Part shown: positions 1-11,374 of the stretch, piece by piece
Position numbering within the stretch: position 1 is the stretch's first letter
How the letters are laid out: every line of letters begins with the position of its first letter
Assembly (NCBI GenBank): GCA_016946835.1
Contig: JACVTC010000015.1
Span: forward strand, 1,112,501-1,176,500
Direction: 5' to 3'
DNA: 64,000 nucleotides
Source of the DNA: Neocallimastix lanati (nom. inval.)
Lineage: Eukaryota > Neocallimastigomycota > Neocallimastigomycetes > Neocallimastigales > Neocallimastigaceae
The notes under the pieces: generated by a model
What the model saw: the letters and a program-made list of their open reading frames with translations, nothing else
Database searches by the model: none
Told to the model about the DNA's origin: nothing
Position numbers and translations under genes: made by a program

Positions 1-1
1 T

Positions 2-3000
2 AAGATGCAATCGGGGGAAGAGGAATATGATATTCTTAAAGATTTAAATTCTGCCCATTGCAATATTACTTTTGGACAGTTATTGGATGCTGCTCCAAAA
101 TTAAGATATAAGGTGTCACAGGGTATTAAATTGGATAGGGACCAATCTAATATCTCTGGGGTGTTGGATAATGTGTCAGCCACGACTGTGGTCGTTAATA
201 ACATAGACCACACTTATAAAAGTAAAGGTAACGAACCATGTGAAGAGGATATTGCCATGGTTGATGTTACAGTTGAAGGTGTTTCGGGGAAGGCTTTAAT
301 TGATTCATGTAGTAATTTAAGTATAATTACTCAACAATTTTTAGATAAGCTTCCGTCCGAATATGAACCTATTGATATTAGTCGTGGCAGAATTAGGTTG
401 GCAACTAAGAATGATGATTACTCGGAAGGTTATATCATTCGGGTGCCAGTAAAGATTAATAATCTTGTATTAATGGTTAATTGTAGAATAGTAGAAAAGG
501 AGGATCCTTTTTACGATATTCTAATTAACTTAAAAACCCAAATTGATTATAATTTGTTTATCCACCCCATTTTATATAGTTTGTGTCAAATTACTCCTGA
601 GGGAGTAATTGACGTTATTGCACCTATTAATAATGATTATGAAGATGAAGAAAAGTTGTTGTGTATGATTAAGGCCTTGGATGAGGATTCCAAAAAGAAT
701 GATTTAAAGAAAATTGAAGGATTATCCCCAAAGCAATATATTCATCATGAAATTTTCCTAAATACTTTAAACGAAAAATATAAAGATGAAATAATTAAAA
801 TTCTGGAGGAGAACTTAGAAATAGTTGCTACTTCTTCAGAAGAATTAACACCTTCTGATCTTCCTCCACATAAGATTAATTTAATTCCTGGTGCGAAACC
901 AGTTAAGCAAAGGTGCTATAGATTAGTTAAATTTAAGTCGGATATACTTAAGGAGGAATTAATTAAATTAATTAATAAGAAATTAATTGAACCTTCTTGT
1001 TCCGAATGGTCATCGCCAATAGTGTTAGTACCGAAGAAGAACGGTAAATGGCGATTATGTATTGATTATCGTAAGGTTAATGATTTAACAGTTAAAGATT
1101 CTTATTCATTACCTTACATTGATGAGATATTTGATAGTTTAGATGGGGCACAGATTTTTACAACAATGGATCTTTACTCTGGTTATCATCAAATTTTGAT
1201 GGATGAGGAAAGTGTAGAAATTACCACCTTCACCACAAAATTTGGTAACTACCAATTCAAGGTTATGCCTTTTGGTTTAACCGGAGCCCCAGCTACATTT
1301 CAAAGGGAAATGAATAGGATTCTTTTCCCATTTATAGGAAAGTTTGTTTTTAACTTTATAGATGATATTTTAATATACTCTAAGAGTATAGAAGAACATA
1401 TAAGCCACATTAGGCAAGTGTTGGAAGTATTTCGCCAACACAAATTGAAAATTAACATTGAAAAATGTGCCTTTATGCAGACTGAAGTAGAAGTCTTAGG
1501 TCATAAGGCATCAGTGAAAGGTTTAAGTCCCCAGGATAGCAAAATTAAGGCTATCAAGGAGTGGGTAGCACCTGTTGATGTTCATGAATTACGATCTTTT
1601 CTTGGAGCAGTAGGATATTATAGAAACTTTATTGATAAATATGCCCAAATCTCTGCTCCTTTATGTAAATTATTAAGAAAGAATGTTAAATATAAATGGA
1701 ATAATGAACATCAACAAAGTTTTGATCTGTTAAAAGAAAAGTTAATAAATGCTCCAATTTTAAAATATCCAAGTTTTAATCAAAGGTTTATAATTAGAAC
1801 GGATGCTTCCTATGAAGGTATTGGAGGAGTATTACTCCAAGAAGATTTAGAAACCAAAAAGGAACATCCAGTTCATTATATAAGTAGAAGTTTAAGTAAA
1901 GCCGAGAAAAATTATGGCATTACTGACTTGGAAGGAGCTGCATTAATTTATTGTATTACTAAGTTGAAATCTTATATATTAGGAAATCCTAATAAAACAG
2001 TAGTAATAACAGATCATAAACCTTTAATCAGTTTCTTTAAAAATAAGGAACCTAATAATGCTAGGCAAGCAAGGTGGTGCTTAACTGTTAGTACCCTTGG
2101 TGTTGAAATTCAATATCAAATGGGTAAGAAAAATGTGTTAGCCGATGCATTATCTAGGATGAAGAAAAGAGATGATTCTGTGGTATTGGCAACTAAGTTA
2201 ACTTCAAAGGAAGAAGAAGAGTTGCTTTCAAAAACTATTATAGACTTTATAAATGAAAAATTTGTTACGATAGATGGTGAAGATTATTTTGTTGATGGTA
2301 ATGACTATCGTAAATTAATTACTGATCAAACGGAAAGAGTAAAACTTATTTTAGAAGCCCATAAGATAGGTCATGAGGGATATTATAAGACTTATCAAAG
2401 GCTTCGTAAAAGTTTTTATTGGAATAATATGGTGATGGATATTAAAAGAGTGGTGCAAAGTTGTGACAAGTGTCAGTTGAATAGGTCACAACCATATCCA
2501 GAACCTACAGAAAATATTCCAACTAAAGTAGAAGGTCCTTTTATACATTTGGGTTTAGATATTATTGGACCTTTGATTAAAACTAAAAATAATAATCAAT
2601 ATATAATGGTTGTGGTGGATTACTTCACCAAATGGGTTGAAGCAGAACCCACGGAAAATATAACATCACAGGATGTGATTAAGTTCTTAATTAATGTGTT
2701 TGCTCGTCATGGTGTTCCACAGGTAATAACAACTGACAATGGTGTTCAGTTCACCTCGGACATGACGAAAATATTTTTAGATCTCTATGATGTATATGTG
2801 AAGTTTATTTCCACATATCATCCTGAAAGTAATGGACTTACGGAAAACCGTAATAAAGAGATCGGCAAGTTATTGAGGTTGTTGGGTTCTAAGAATAAGG
2901 ATTGGGATGAAGTTTTACCATCCGCCTTATGGGCTCTTAGAACTACCAAAAATAAGGTAACAAAACATTCAAGTTTTGAGTTGGTTTATGGTAGGGAGGA

Positions 3001-3379
3001 TCAGCAGCCTTTTGATATTGCTGCTAGACCTACCAAGGATATTAATAAGTCATCGGATGAAGTGTTGTTAGAAAAATTTATAAATCATTACCGATGGACT
3101 TTAGAAGCAGCCGAAAATGTTAAAAATGCAAATAAGTATTGGGCTGCTAGAAGAGAGGAAAAGAATAGTTTGAATGAGGGAAAAAGAATTAGGGAAGGTG
3201 ATTTAGTTCTAGTTAGAAATTTTTCAAGAACTAAACTAGAACCTTATTTTGTTGGTCCTCTTAAAGTTATAAAAAAACAATTTAATACGGTTACCTTGGC
3301 TGATCCAAATTCTGGAATTCAAATGAATAGGAATGTTCATTTGAAGAATATAGTCAAGTATAACTCAGCTTCGATGTAG
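2..3379 (+). CDS. pol: Pol polyprotein of LTR element 1 (partial at window edge)
   Basis: One reading frame is open from the window edge, so the methionine at base 5 is probably internal. Domains in order: a short conserved stretch shared with element 2 (NITFGQLLDAAPKLR), retropepsin-like protease with D-S-C in place of the usual D-S/T-G (about 290-330), reverse transcriptase with FIDD (about 1363-1377), RNase H starting at RTDAS (about 1797), integrase with an HHCC zinc finger (about 2360-2475) and the catalytic core D, D, E (around 2555, 2735 and 2840). The C-terminal tail carries the GPY-like module (EPYFVGPLKVI) and stops without a chromodomain. In the element's life cycle this protein makes and integrates the cDNA. 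The protease D-S-C reading is unusual but also occurs, as D-T-C, in element 2, so it is a lineage trait. Confidence 0.93.
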   Translation, partial: KMQSGEEEYDILKDLNSAHCNITFGQLLDAAPKLRYKVSQGIKLDRDQSNISGVLDNVSATTVVVNNIDHTYKSKGNEPCEEDIAMVDVTVEGVSGKALIDSCSNLSIITQQFLDKLPSEYEPIDISRGRIRLATKNDDYSEGYIIRVPVKINNLVLMVNCRIVEKEDPFYDILINLKTQIDYNLFIHPILYSLCQITPEGVIDVIAPINNDYEDEEKLLCMIKALDEDSKKNDLKKIEGLSPKQYIHHEIFLNTLNEKYKDEIIKILEENLEIVATSSEELTPSDLPPHKINLIPGAKPVKQRCYRLVKFKSDILKEELIKLINKKLIEPSCSEWSSPIVLVPKKNGKWRLCIDYRKVNDLTVKDSYSLPYIDEIFDSLDGAQIFTTMDLYSGYHQILMDEESVEITTFTTKFGNYQFKVMPFGLTGAPATFQREMNRILFPFIGKFVFNFIDDILIYSKSIEEHISHIRQVLEVFRQHKLKINIEKCAFMQTEVEVLGHKASVKGLSPQDSKIKAIKEWVAPVDVHELRSFLGAVGYYRNFIDKYAQISAPLCKLLRKNVKYKWNNEHQQSFDLLKEKLINAPILKYPSFNQRFIIRTDASYEGIGGVLLQEDLETKKEHPVHYISRSLSKAEKNYGITDLEGAALIYCITKLKSYILGNPNKTVVITDHKPLISFFKNKEPNNARQARWCLTVSTLGVEIQYQMGKKNVLADALSRMKKRDDSVVLATKLTSKEEEELLSKTIIDFINEKFVTIDGEDYFVDGNDYRKLITDQTERVKLILEAHKIGHEGYYKTYQRLRKSFYWNNMVMDIKRVVQSCDKCQLNRSQPYPEPTENIPTKVEGPFIHLGLDIIGPLIKTKNNNQYIMVVVDYFTKWVEAEPTENITSQDVIKFLINVFARHGVPQVITTDNGVQFTSDMTKIFLDLYDVYVKFISTYHPESNGLTENRNKEIGKLLRLLGSKNKDWDEVLPSALWALRTTKNKVTKHSSFELVYGREDQQPFDIAARPTKDINKSSDEVLLEKFINHYRWTLEAAENVKNANKYWAARREEKNSLNEGKRIREGDLVLVRNFSRTKLEPYFVGPLKVIKKQFNTVTLADPNSGIQMNRNVHLKNIVKYNSASM

Positions 3380-3387
3380 CTTGAGTT

Positions 3388-3402
3388 TTAGAGGGGGCAT
3401 CA
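3388..3402 (+). other. polypurine tract of element 1
   Basis: A short G-rich purine run (agagggggcatca) lies immediately before the LTR, the position where plus-strand cDNA synthesis is primed in LTR elements. Confidence 0.7.
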
Positions 3403-4423
3403 TGGTAAAGAATGAATTAATAACCTTTATTTTATTATTAATAATTCTTTACTAAATTGTACTTTCCTATATTCTTCATAACCTAAACCTCATTGTAAAT
3501 TTAATTTATTTTGATATAAATTAATTTTAATTTGTAAATAATGTAAATAAATTTTAATTAATCACTTTATTGTTATATTATTAAATATATGTATATATTA
3601 AAATACAATTGTAAATATTAAAATTATACTTTTAAGATACTAAATTATTAAAAATATTAATTAAATATTATTATAAAAATTATTATAAAATTATTAAAAT
3701 TATTAATTAAATATTATTCTAAAAATTATTATAAATTATTAATATTATAAAATTATTAAAATTATTAAATATTATTATAAAAATTTATATATTATAACTA
3801 TTAAATATTATTATAAAATTATTAAGATTATTAATTAAATTTATTATTAAAAATTATTATTAAAAATTTTACTTATTATAAAAATTATTATTTAAATATT
3901 ATCAAATTTATTAATTAAATATTATAAAAATTTTATTTTATTTTGAAAATAATTACAAGTATTATTTAAATTAATTAAAGATTATTAAATTTATTATATT
4001 AATCTTTAAAAACAATTTATTTAACTTAAAAATATCAAAGAAAATAGTAAAAACTATTTTCTATATATTTATTTTATAATTATTTTTAATTAAATTATAT
4101 TTGAATATTATATTATTATATTTATAAAAATTAAAACAAAAATGAATTATTGATATAAAATTAATTCAATAATACTATAAAATTACTTAAATTATAAACA
4201 ATTAATTATACTTTAAATTTATAAAAAAATATAAATATTGTAACAATTTCTTAAAAATTAAATATGTGTACTTTTAAATAAAAAAAAAAAACTTTTATAT
4301 TAATAAAAAAAATAAATAATTTTTAATAAAGAAAGATTTATTTTTTTTTAAAATCAAAGCAGGGTAATACCCGTCCCCCCCTGCTTGATTTTAAATATCT
4401 AAGTGTCAACCCCGAGTCTACCA
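3403..4423 (+). repeat. LTR A: 3' LTR of element 1 (1021 bp)
   Basis: Begins TGGTAAAG and ends TCTACCA, so TGGTA/TACCA form the inverted termini. Near its 3' end is an unusual GC-rich patch (agcagggtaatacccg followed by a C run). It is repeated almost perfectly as LTR B five bases downstream. The TTTTA after it is the spacer to LTR B. Confidence 0.9.
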
Positions 4424-4428
4424 TTTTA

Positions 4429-5455
4429 TGGTAAAGAATGAATTAATAACCTTTATTTTATTATTAATAATTCTTTACTAAATTGTACTTTCCTATATTC
4501 TTCATAACCTAAACCTCATTGTAAATTTAATTTATTTTGATATAAATCAATTTTAACTTGTAAATAATGTAAATAAATTTTAATTAATTACTTTATTGTT
4601 ATATTATTAAATATATGTATATATTAAAATACAATTGTAAATATTAAAATTATACTTTTAAGATACTAAATTATTAAAACTATTAATTAAATATTATTAT
4701 AAAAATTATTATAAAATTATTAAAATTATTAATTAAATATTATTCTAAAAATTATTATAAATTATTAATATTATAAAATTATTAAAATTATTAAATATTA
4801 TTATAAAAATTTATATATTATAACTATTAAATATTATTATAAAATTATTAAGATTATTAATTAAATTTATTATTAAAAATTATTATTAAAAATTTTTACT
4901 TATTATAAAAATTATTATTTAAATATTATCAAATTTATTAATTAAATATTATAAAAATTTTATTTTATTTTGAAAATAATTACAAGTATTATTTAAAATA
5001 ATTAAAGATTATTAAATTTATTATATTAATCTTTAAAAACAATTTATTTAACTTAAAAATATCAAAGAAAATAGTAAAAACTATTTTCTATATATTTATT
5101 TTATAATTATTTTTAATTAAATTATATTTGAATATTATATTATTATATTTATAAAAATTAAAACAAAAATGAATTATTGATATAAAATTAATTCAATAAT
5201 TCTATAAAATTACTTAAATTATAAACAATTAATTATACTTTAAATTTATAAAAAAATATAAATATTGTAACAATTTCTTAAAAATTTAATGTGTGTACTT
5301 TAAATAAAAAAAAAAAAAACTTTTATATTAATAAAAAAAAATAAATAATTTTTAATAAAGAATTATTTTTTTTTTTTATTTAAAATCAAAGCAGGGTAAT
5401 ACCCGTCCCCCCCTGCTTGATTTTAAATACCTAAGTGTCAACCCCGAGTCTACCA
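4429..5455 (+). repeat. LTR B: solo LTR of the element 1 family (1027 bp)
   Basis: Second copy of the TGGTA...TACCA LTR with no internal region on either side. It is flanked by TTTA on the left (4425-4428) and TTTA on the right (5456-5459), consistent with a 4-bp target duplication. It differs from LTR A mostly by scattered substitutions and homopolymer length, so both copies are young. It is either an independent insertion reduced to a solo LTR or a product of recombination between adjacent elements. Confidence 0.87.
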
Positions 5456-5459
5456 TTTA

Positions 5460-6099
5460 TGATACGGAACTAACTAATAATTCGTATTATAATATTGGAA
5501 ATTATAATTAAGTTTAATAACTCTATGTATTAAATATTTTAAACTATTTTTATAATTCCAAAATTTTATTCTTAATTTAAAATAATTATATAAATTATCA
5601 AATTAAATTGATTAATGACTAATTATTAAAAAATCATTATTTAATTAAATTGATTAATGACTAATTATTAAATAATTATTATCTTATATTAATTAAATTG
5701 TTTTATTATTATATTTAATTATTATTAATATTAAATTGTTTCAAGAATTATATTATCAAAAATATTACCAATAATTTTATTGTTAAATTTTTTAATTTTA
5801 TCATTAATAATATTTGTCATTAAAGATAATATTAATTATATTAGTATTAATATTTTTATTATTAAAATAACTCTTAAAAAATATTATTTAAAATCACATG
5901 TAATAATTATACTAATAAGAATTAAAATAATTTAAATTATTATAAAAATTCATGTAGTAAAAAAGTATAAAAGAAAAAGAAAATACTTAATAAAAAATCA
6001 GGAGTTAAAAAAAATAAAAAAAAACTGGAAATTGAAATTAAATTATTAACTAATATATTATTTTCATTTTTTTTTGAAGTTTATTGTGTACCTGCACCA
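5460..6099 (+). repeat. 5' LTR of element 2 (640 bp)
   Basis: Begins TGATACGGAAC and ends GTACCTGCACCA; both ends were set by comparison with the 3' copy at 18639-19319. It contains two copies of a 41-bp unit (core aaattgattaatgactaatt), where the 3' LTR has three. Otherwise it is near-identical to its partner. Confidence 0.92.
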
Positions 6100-6102
6100 A
6101 AT

Positions 6103-6120
6103 TGGCGAGCTATGCAGGAC
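6103..6120 (+). promoter_or_regulatory. primer-binding site of element 2, serine tRNA-like
   Basis: Three bases after the 5' LTR lies tggcgagctatgcaggac. Its complement reads as a tRNA 3' end: CCA, discriminator G, seven acceptor bases and a CCTGC half T-stem. The G discriminator together with a GCAGG/CCTGC T-stem is what yeast serine tRNAs show, so tRNA-Ser is the best guess. The tRNA itself is not in the window. Confidence 0.5.
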
Positions 6121-6241
6121 ACAAAGAAAATAATATGACAAATTAATAATTTAAATGAATATTAAGAAATTTTAATTATAAAAAGAAAAAATTTAATTCT
6201 ATATTAAAAATAATATAATAAAATAAATTAAATTGCCAAGA

Positions 6242-7126
6242 ATGAAAATCTTAGAACTTGAGGAACTACTACCTAGGCTTGATGAAGATGCTAGAGACGT
6301 TGATATCTGGGCCGAAGAATTCACAAGATTAATGAAATTAGCTGGTATTAACAATCCAGCTAGCATTCATACCTGGGCGACTGAATGTGTTGAGGGCAAA
6401 CTCAGGGGAGTCTTACAAGATCTGGTGAAAGTCAATGAAGATGAAGAAGAAGAATTTCCTTCTATGAAAAAAATAAAAGAAGCCTTAGAAGAAGCCTTAG
6501 AAATCACTCCACAGGATAAATGTAAAAGATTACAAAGATTAAAAATAAAAAGAGGAGAAAGTATTAAAAATTTTAATTGGCGATATAAAAAACTTTACAA
6601 TAATTTACCAAGACTTTATCAATCTTTCATAACAGTGGAGGATTATACTGAATCCATTTCATTCCGACCTTTTGGTAGAGCCCAGGTTATAACTCAAAGA
6701 TGTGTAGATCTCGAGGATGCATTTGAGGAAGCGGAATTAGCCGAAAGAGCCGAAGAGAGGAAAGAAACAAATGAAACTGTAATGTCTACTTTATATACTC
6801 GGGGGGTTTATTCAAACTTTTCTCAATCAAATAGAACTGGGAAACATCCTTTTAGACAATTTTCTGCCAATAATTATATAGAAGTTAACAACCCCAAAAG
6901 AAATATGAGAAGTCGCACTAATGATAAACTCTTAAATAAGAATCCAAAATACGAGACTAACAATACATATAAAAGAACATATAAGTGTTTCAGATGTAAC
7001 CAGGAAGGTCATGGTGTCATGCAATGCCCTTATTCATTTAAGGAATTAGCTGAGTTAGAGGAAAAAGGTCAGATTTCAAAGGAATCTTTAAACTCCCAAA
7101 TGGAAGAAGGAAAACTTCCCTTATAA
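6242..7126 (+). CDS. gag: Gag of LTR element 2
   Basis: About 294 residues from the first ATG. A helical retrotransposon-Gag region makes up the first 180 residues, followed by a basic stretch and one CCHC zinc knuckle near the C-terminus (CFRCNQEGHGVMQC, about 6986-7027). That is the standard layout of a Ty3/gypsy nucleocapsid protein, which packages the element RNA. Pol-like sequence follows downstream as a separate region, as is common in these elements. The N-terminus is inferred; an upstream TTG in the same frame is a weaker alternative. Confidence 0.85.
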   Translation: MKILELEELLPRLDEDARDVDIWAEEFTRLMKLAGINNPASIHTWATECVEGKLRGVLQDLVKVNEDEEEEFPSMKKIKEALEEALEITPQDKCKRLQRLKIKRGESIKNFNWRYKKLYNNLPRLYQSFITVEDYTESISFRPFGRAQVITQRCVDLEDAFEEAELAERAEERKETNETVMSTLYTRGVYSNFSQSNRTGKHPFRQFSANNYIEVNNPKRNMRSRTNDKLLNKNPKYETNNTYKRTYKCFRCNQEGHGVMQCPYSFKELAELEEKGQISKESLNSQMEEGKLPL

Positions 7127-7262
7127 AAACCATAAATGATACTGAAACTGATGATATCGTAGCAGCTGTCACTAGGCAAACAAGACAATTAAATACAAAA
7201 AGAAACCTTACGATAAACATCAGAAAATAGCCACATTAAAAGAAAATCCTCAACCAATAAAA

Positions 7263-8543
7263 ATGCTTTCGAAATCACAAACAAATGATCGAAAAATGGA
7301 AGTAGAAGTAGAAAATATTAATAATGAACCAAAAAGTAACAATGAAGAAGAACCCTTAAATAACCCAAAAAATAGAGAAGAAACGGAAACCTTAAAAGAA
7401 ATTGACTTGTCTGTGATAGCCAACCCATCAATAAACAAAGCAAAAAGGGATTCAAAGAAGGAAAGAATATCAGAAATAATGGATAAGAAACCCGAAGAAG
7501 AAGAAATGAGAAAAAAGGTTACAGCTAAACTACCCAGTACTCAAATGGAAGAAAAGAAGAATAAATGCGAAAGATTAAAAAATGATAAAAATAAAGAAGA
7601 AATGAGAATCGAAAATAAAAATGAAGAGAATCCAAATAACAAAAAGGAGAAGCACATTATTCTAATGGAAAACCAAGCAAAGTACGATCTTGTAACTGAT
7701 TTAACATCTACCACAGCTAATATAACTCTGGCTCAATTGTTGGATATAAGTCCAAAATTACGAGCTCAACTTAATAAATTGTTAAAGCTAAAAGAAACAC
7801 CTCATAACGGAAAAATGGAAGAAATGGTATTATCTACTGTCTCAAGGAAGGATATAGCTACTACTAAATGTAAAATTAACGGAGAAGATGGATTCGCCTT
7901 TTTAGATACATGTGCAAGCATCAACATAATAACGAGTAAGTTTTTAGGCAAGTTGAAAAATATAAAACCATTTGGTTATACAACTAACAATATTATACAG
8001 GTAACTTCGAAGACCCACATATCCTCTGAATTATATCATTTAACAGTTGAATTCAACGATTTCATTATTCAAGACGTATTTAGAGTAATAGAACATGATC
8101 AGGATCTGTTTGATATCTTGATAGGTTTTAGGACCTTAAAGGATAATAATTTATTCATTAATCCTATTCGTAATAGTCTATGTAAAATGAAGAAAGATGG
8201 TACATTTACAACAATCTCAGCTTTAGAAATAGATGAAGAAGAAAAAGAAATAGATGAAGAAGTAAAAATTGAAGAAACTGAAATGCAAGATAATCCAGAC
8301 TCCATGTTATTTTGTTTCATAAACAAAGAATCAGCAGAAATACAGAATGCAATTACGATTAAGGAAAATAAAAAAGACAAAGAAGAAAATACAATCATTG
8401 AAGAAAAGAAGACAAGAATTGAACAAATTATAAAAAATACAATAGAAGTAGTTAGAGGCCGATTCAAGGAACTATTAAAAGATAATATTGAAATCTTAGC
8501 AATAAAAATAGATGAATTAGGTTCAACAAAGTTATTACCGCAC
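7263..8543 (+). CDS. pol: Protease segment of element 2 Pol, left of the solo LTR insertion
   Basis: Begins with roughly 130 residues of low-complexity Lys/Glu/Asn sequence. A conserved block follows (NITLAQLLDISPKLR, also in element 1), then a retropepsin-like domain with D-T-C at its active-site position (about 7900-7935). A second acidic stretch follows. The segment is interrupted by the solo LTR at 8544. The long charged linker is absent from the part of element 1 that can be seen and is probably an unstructured spacer between Gag and protease. Confidence 0.8.
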
Positions 8544-9312
8544 TGTAAAGATTTAATAAAATCTTTAATAATTAATTATTACATAATTAATTAATGTAAT
8601 AAAATTACATAAATTTATGATTTACGTATATGAAAATTAATTATAAATTTATGTAAACTTTTCATAAAGGAAAAATTATTATTTAAATAATTTTGGATAA
8701 TAACTTAAATCTAAATAATTTATTTAAGTTAGTTAATTTAGTTTAGTTTATTTAAAATAGTTATTCTATTTAACTTAGTTAATTTAGTTTAGTTAGTTTA
8801 AAATACTTTAAAATTAATTTCGGAATAGTTTTAAATAGTTAAAATTAGTTTAAATAGTTTACAAAAATAGTTTTGAATTGTAAATATATAAACATTAGTA
8901 TTAATAATATTTATATAATAAATATATAATAAATGAGTTGTTATTGAATTTAATTATTATTGTAAATAAGTTGAAAGTTTATTAAATTAATTATTGTTTA
9001 GTTTAGTTAATTATTATTTAATAAAATTATTAATAAATATTTTGTTTATAAATAAATAGTAATATATGTAAATTAGATAGAAATAATATATTATAATGTA
9101 ATAATGAAAAAATATAAATACATGTAAATTTCTATAATTAAATCGATGTATTAGTTATTGACTATATGATAGTTAATAACAAAAAAAGAGATTTAATTTT
9201 TTTTAATTAATAAAGATTATTTTATTTAAAAAAACGAATTTTTATTACGTGTTTTTTTATTTTGGTGTTTAAATTTGTTATTTGTAATCTGTTCCTGATA
9301 GAACTCTTTACA
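8544..9312 (+). repeat. LTR D: solo LTR inserted in element 2 (769 bp)
   Basis: Begins TGTAAAGATTT and ends GAACTCTTTACA, with perfect 7-base inverted termini (TGTAAAG/CTTTACA). CGCAC is duplicated on both sides (8539-8543 and 9313-9317), and the element 2 coding sequence resumes directly after it. Its layout and several blocks (aataaatgag, aatcgatgta.ttagttatt) resemble the LTRs of element 3, so it comes from a related but distinct chromovirus family. Confidence 0.93.
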
Positions 9313-9317
9313 CGCAC

Positions 9318-11374
9318 CATATCAGTTTAGAAGAAAATACGATTCCAATCAAACAAAAAGCTTATCGATTATCTAAAGTACAAGCAGACGCCCTGAAGGA
9401 AGAGCTAATTAAATTACTGAACAACCATTTAATTGAACCATCCAGTTCACCATGGTCTTCTCCAGTTATTCTTGTAAGGAAGAAGAATAATAAATGGAGA
9501 ATGTGTATAGATTTTCGGAAGCTCAACAACGTTACTATTAAAGACGCTTATTCTCTGCCACTAATAGATGATATACTTTTCTCAATCGGAAAGAAAGTTA
9601 AAGTATTTTCAACAATAGATTTATTCTCCGGCTTTTATCAAATTCCAATGTTCCATGAAGACATTCCCAAAACAAGTTTTACAACAATGTACGGTAATTA
9701 CCAATTCCGGGTAATGCCGTTTGGTTTATGCAATGCCCCAGGAACCTTCCAGAGAGAGATGAACAGGATATTTTTTCCGCTCATTGGGAAGTGTATGTTT
9801 ATATATATCGATGATTTAATCATATTCTCTCCAACTTTTGAACAACACATAGAAGATTTGAAGAAAGTATTTGATATCCTAAAGGATAATGGATTAAAAA
9901 TCAATCTCGACAAATGTGATTTTTTCAAGGAATCAGTTGAATTATTAGGACACACAGTATCAATTGAAGGAATATCACCAATTAATAAAAAAATTGAGAT
10001 TATACGTGAATGGTTACCTCCTACCAACATCACGCAATTACAATCATTTCTTGGAGCAGTAGGTTATTATAGGAAGTTTATATACAACTTTGCAACAATT
10101 GCCAAACCTCTATTTAAACTACTTAAAAAGAATGTAAAATTCTCTTGGGAAGCTGTTCAACAAGAGAGCTTTGAAGAACTTAAACGAAGATTAATCACAG
10201 CCCCTATTTTATCAATGCCTGATTTCGACAAACAATTTATAATCAGGACAGATGCCTCAAAAGATGGAATAGGTGGAGTCCTGATACAAAAAGATGAAAA
10301 TAATATCGAAAAACCAATACATTATATGAGCAGAACTTTGAAACCAGCTGAAGTAAACTATGGGATTACAGATTTAGAAGGAGCTGCCGCCGCTTTTTGT
10401 GTTAAAAAATTTAAATCCTATATTTCGGGAAGTAAATTCGAAATATTGTTGTTCACAGATCACAAACCATTAATAAGTATATTCAAAAGTAAAGAAACCT
10501 TAAATGCCAGACAGTCAAGATGGGTAATTATGTTCTCTATGTTAAAAGTTAAAGTCATTTACGAACCAGGAAAACGTAATGTATTAGCGGATGCGTTATC
10601 TCGACTTAGATCAAAACCATCGGAAGTAATAGCTACCTATTTAGAAGAAATTAATACAGGAAAAAATTCGTTATTAAAGAAGTTTGAAGAAAAATTTTCA
10701 AGAATAAACAATGAAGAATATTTTATAGATGGAGGCACATTCAGAAAAGTAATTAAAGAAGATAAAGAAAAAATTAAACTATTATTAGAAGCCCATAGGA
10801 TAGGCCATGAGGGAATCTTCAAAACGTATAACAGGCTCAAACGTGATTACTATTGGAATAACATGGTCTTGGATGTAAAATACATAGTCAATACGTGTAA
10901 ACACTGCCAACTGTTCAAACCACAAACTTTCAATTCAAACACCGAACACATCCCAACAAAGCCGGGATTACCTTTTACCCAGGTAGGACTGGATATAGTA
11001 GGCCATTTACCACAAACAAAAAATGGAAATCAGTATATCCTAGTATTAGTCGATTATTTAACAAAGTGGGTTGAAGCTGAACCCACTGTCAAGATTGAAT
11101 CTGATGATATAATAGGCTTCTTAACAAGAGTTTTCTCAAGACATGGAGTTCCCGAAATATTAATAACGGATAACGGTCCCCAGTTCAAGTCCGACAAAAC
11201 TAAAGCTTTCCTAGATTTATATGGTATTTATGTGCACTTTGTTTCTGTCTATCATCCTGAATCTAATGGTATGGTAGAAAACAGAAATAAAGAAATAGGA
11301 AAATATCTAAGAATATTATGTAATAAAAATATAGAAAATTGGGATTTAATTCTACCAAGTGCTTTGTGGGCTCT
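9318..11374 (+). CDS. pol: Reverse transcriptase to integrase segment of element 2 Pol
   Basis: Lies between the solo LTR and element 3. Contains reverse transcriptase (WRMCIDFRKLN near 9500, YIDDLIIFS near 9810), RNase H (RTDASKDGIGG near 10246), the integrase HHCC finger (HRIGHEGIFKTYNR to CKHCQ, about 10790-10910) and the integrase core (GLDIVG, ITDNGPQF, HPESNGMVENRNKEIG). Very similar to element 1 across its length. Ends where element 3 is inserted. Confidence 0.92.

Larger units (their letters stand above)
1..4423 (+). mobile_element. LTR element 1 (Ty3/gypsy), 3' part
   Basis: Ty3/gypsy retrotransposon whose 5' LTR and Gag lie left of the window. Visible parts are the Gag-Pol coding region, a purine-rich tract just before the 3' LTR (around 3388-3402) and the 3' LTR (3403-4423). 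Domain order protease, reverse transcriptase, RNase H, integrase defines the Ty3/gypsy class. No chromodomain follows the integrase. The coding part in view looks whole. The protein is clearly related to that of element 2, but the LTRs are a different family. An almost identical second LTR directly downstream suggests recent activity. Confidence 0.93.

Noticed and set aside
3403-5455. LTR A and LTR B as the two ends of one very short element
   Set aside because: Only five bases lie between them, no internal sequence; LTR A is already the 3' LTR of element 1.
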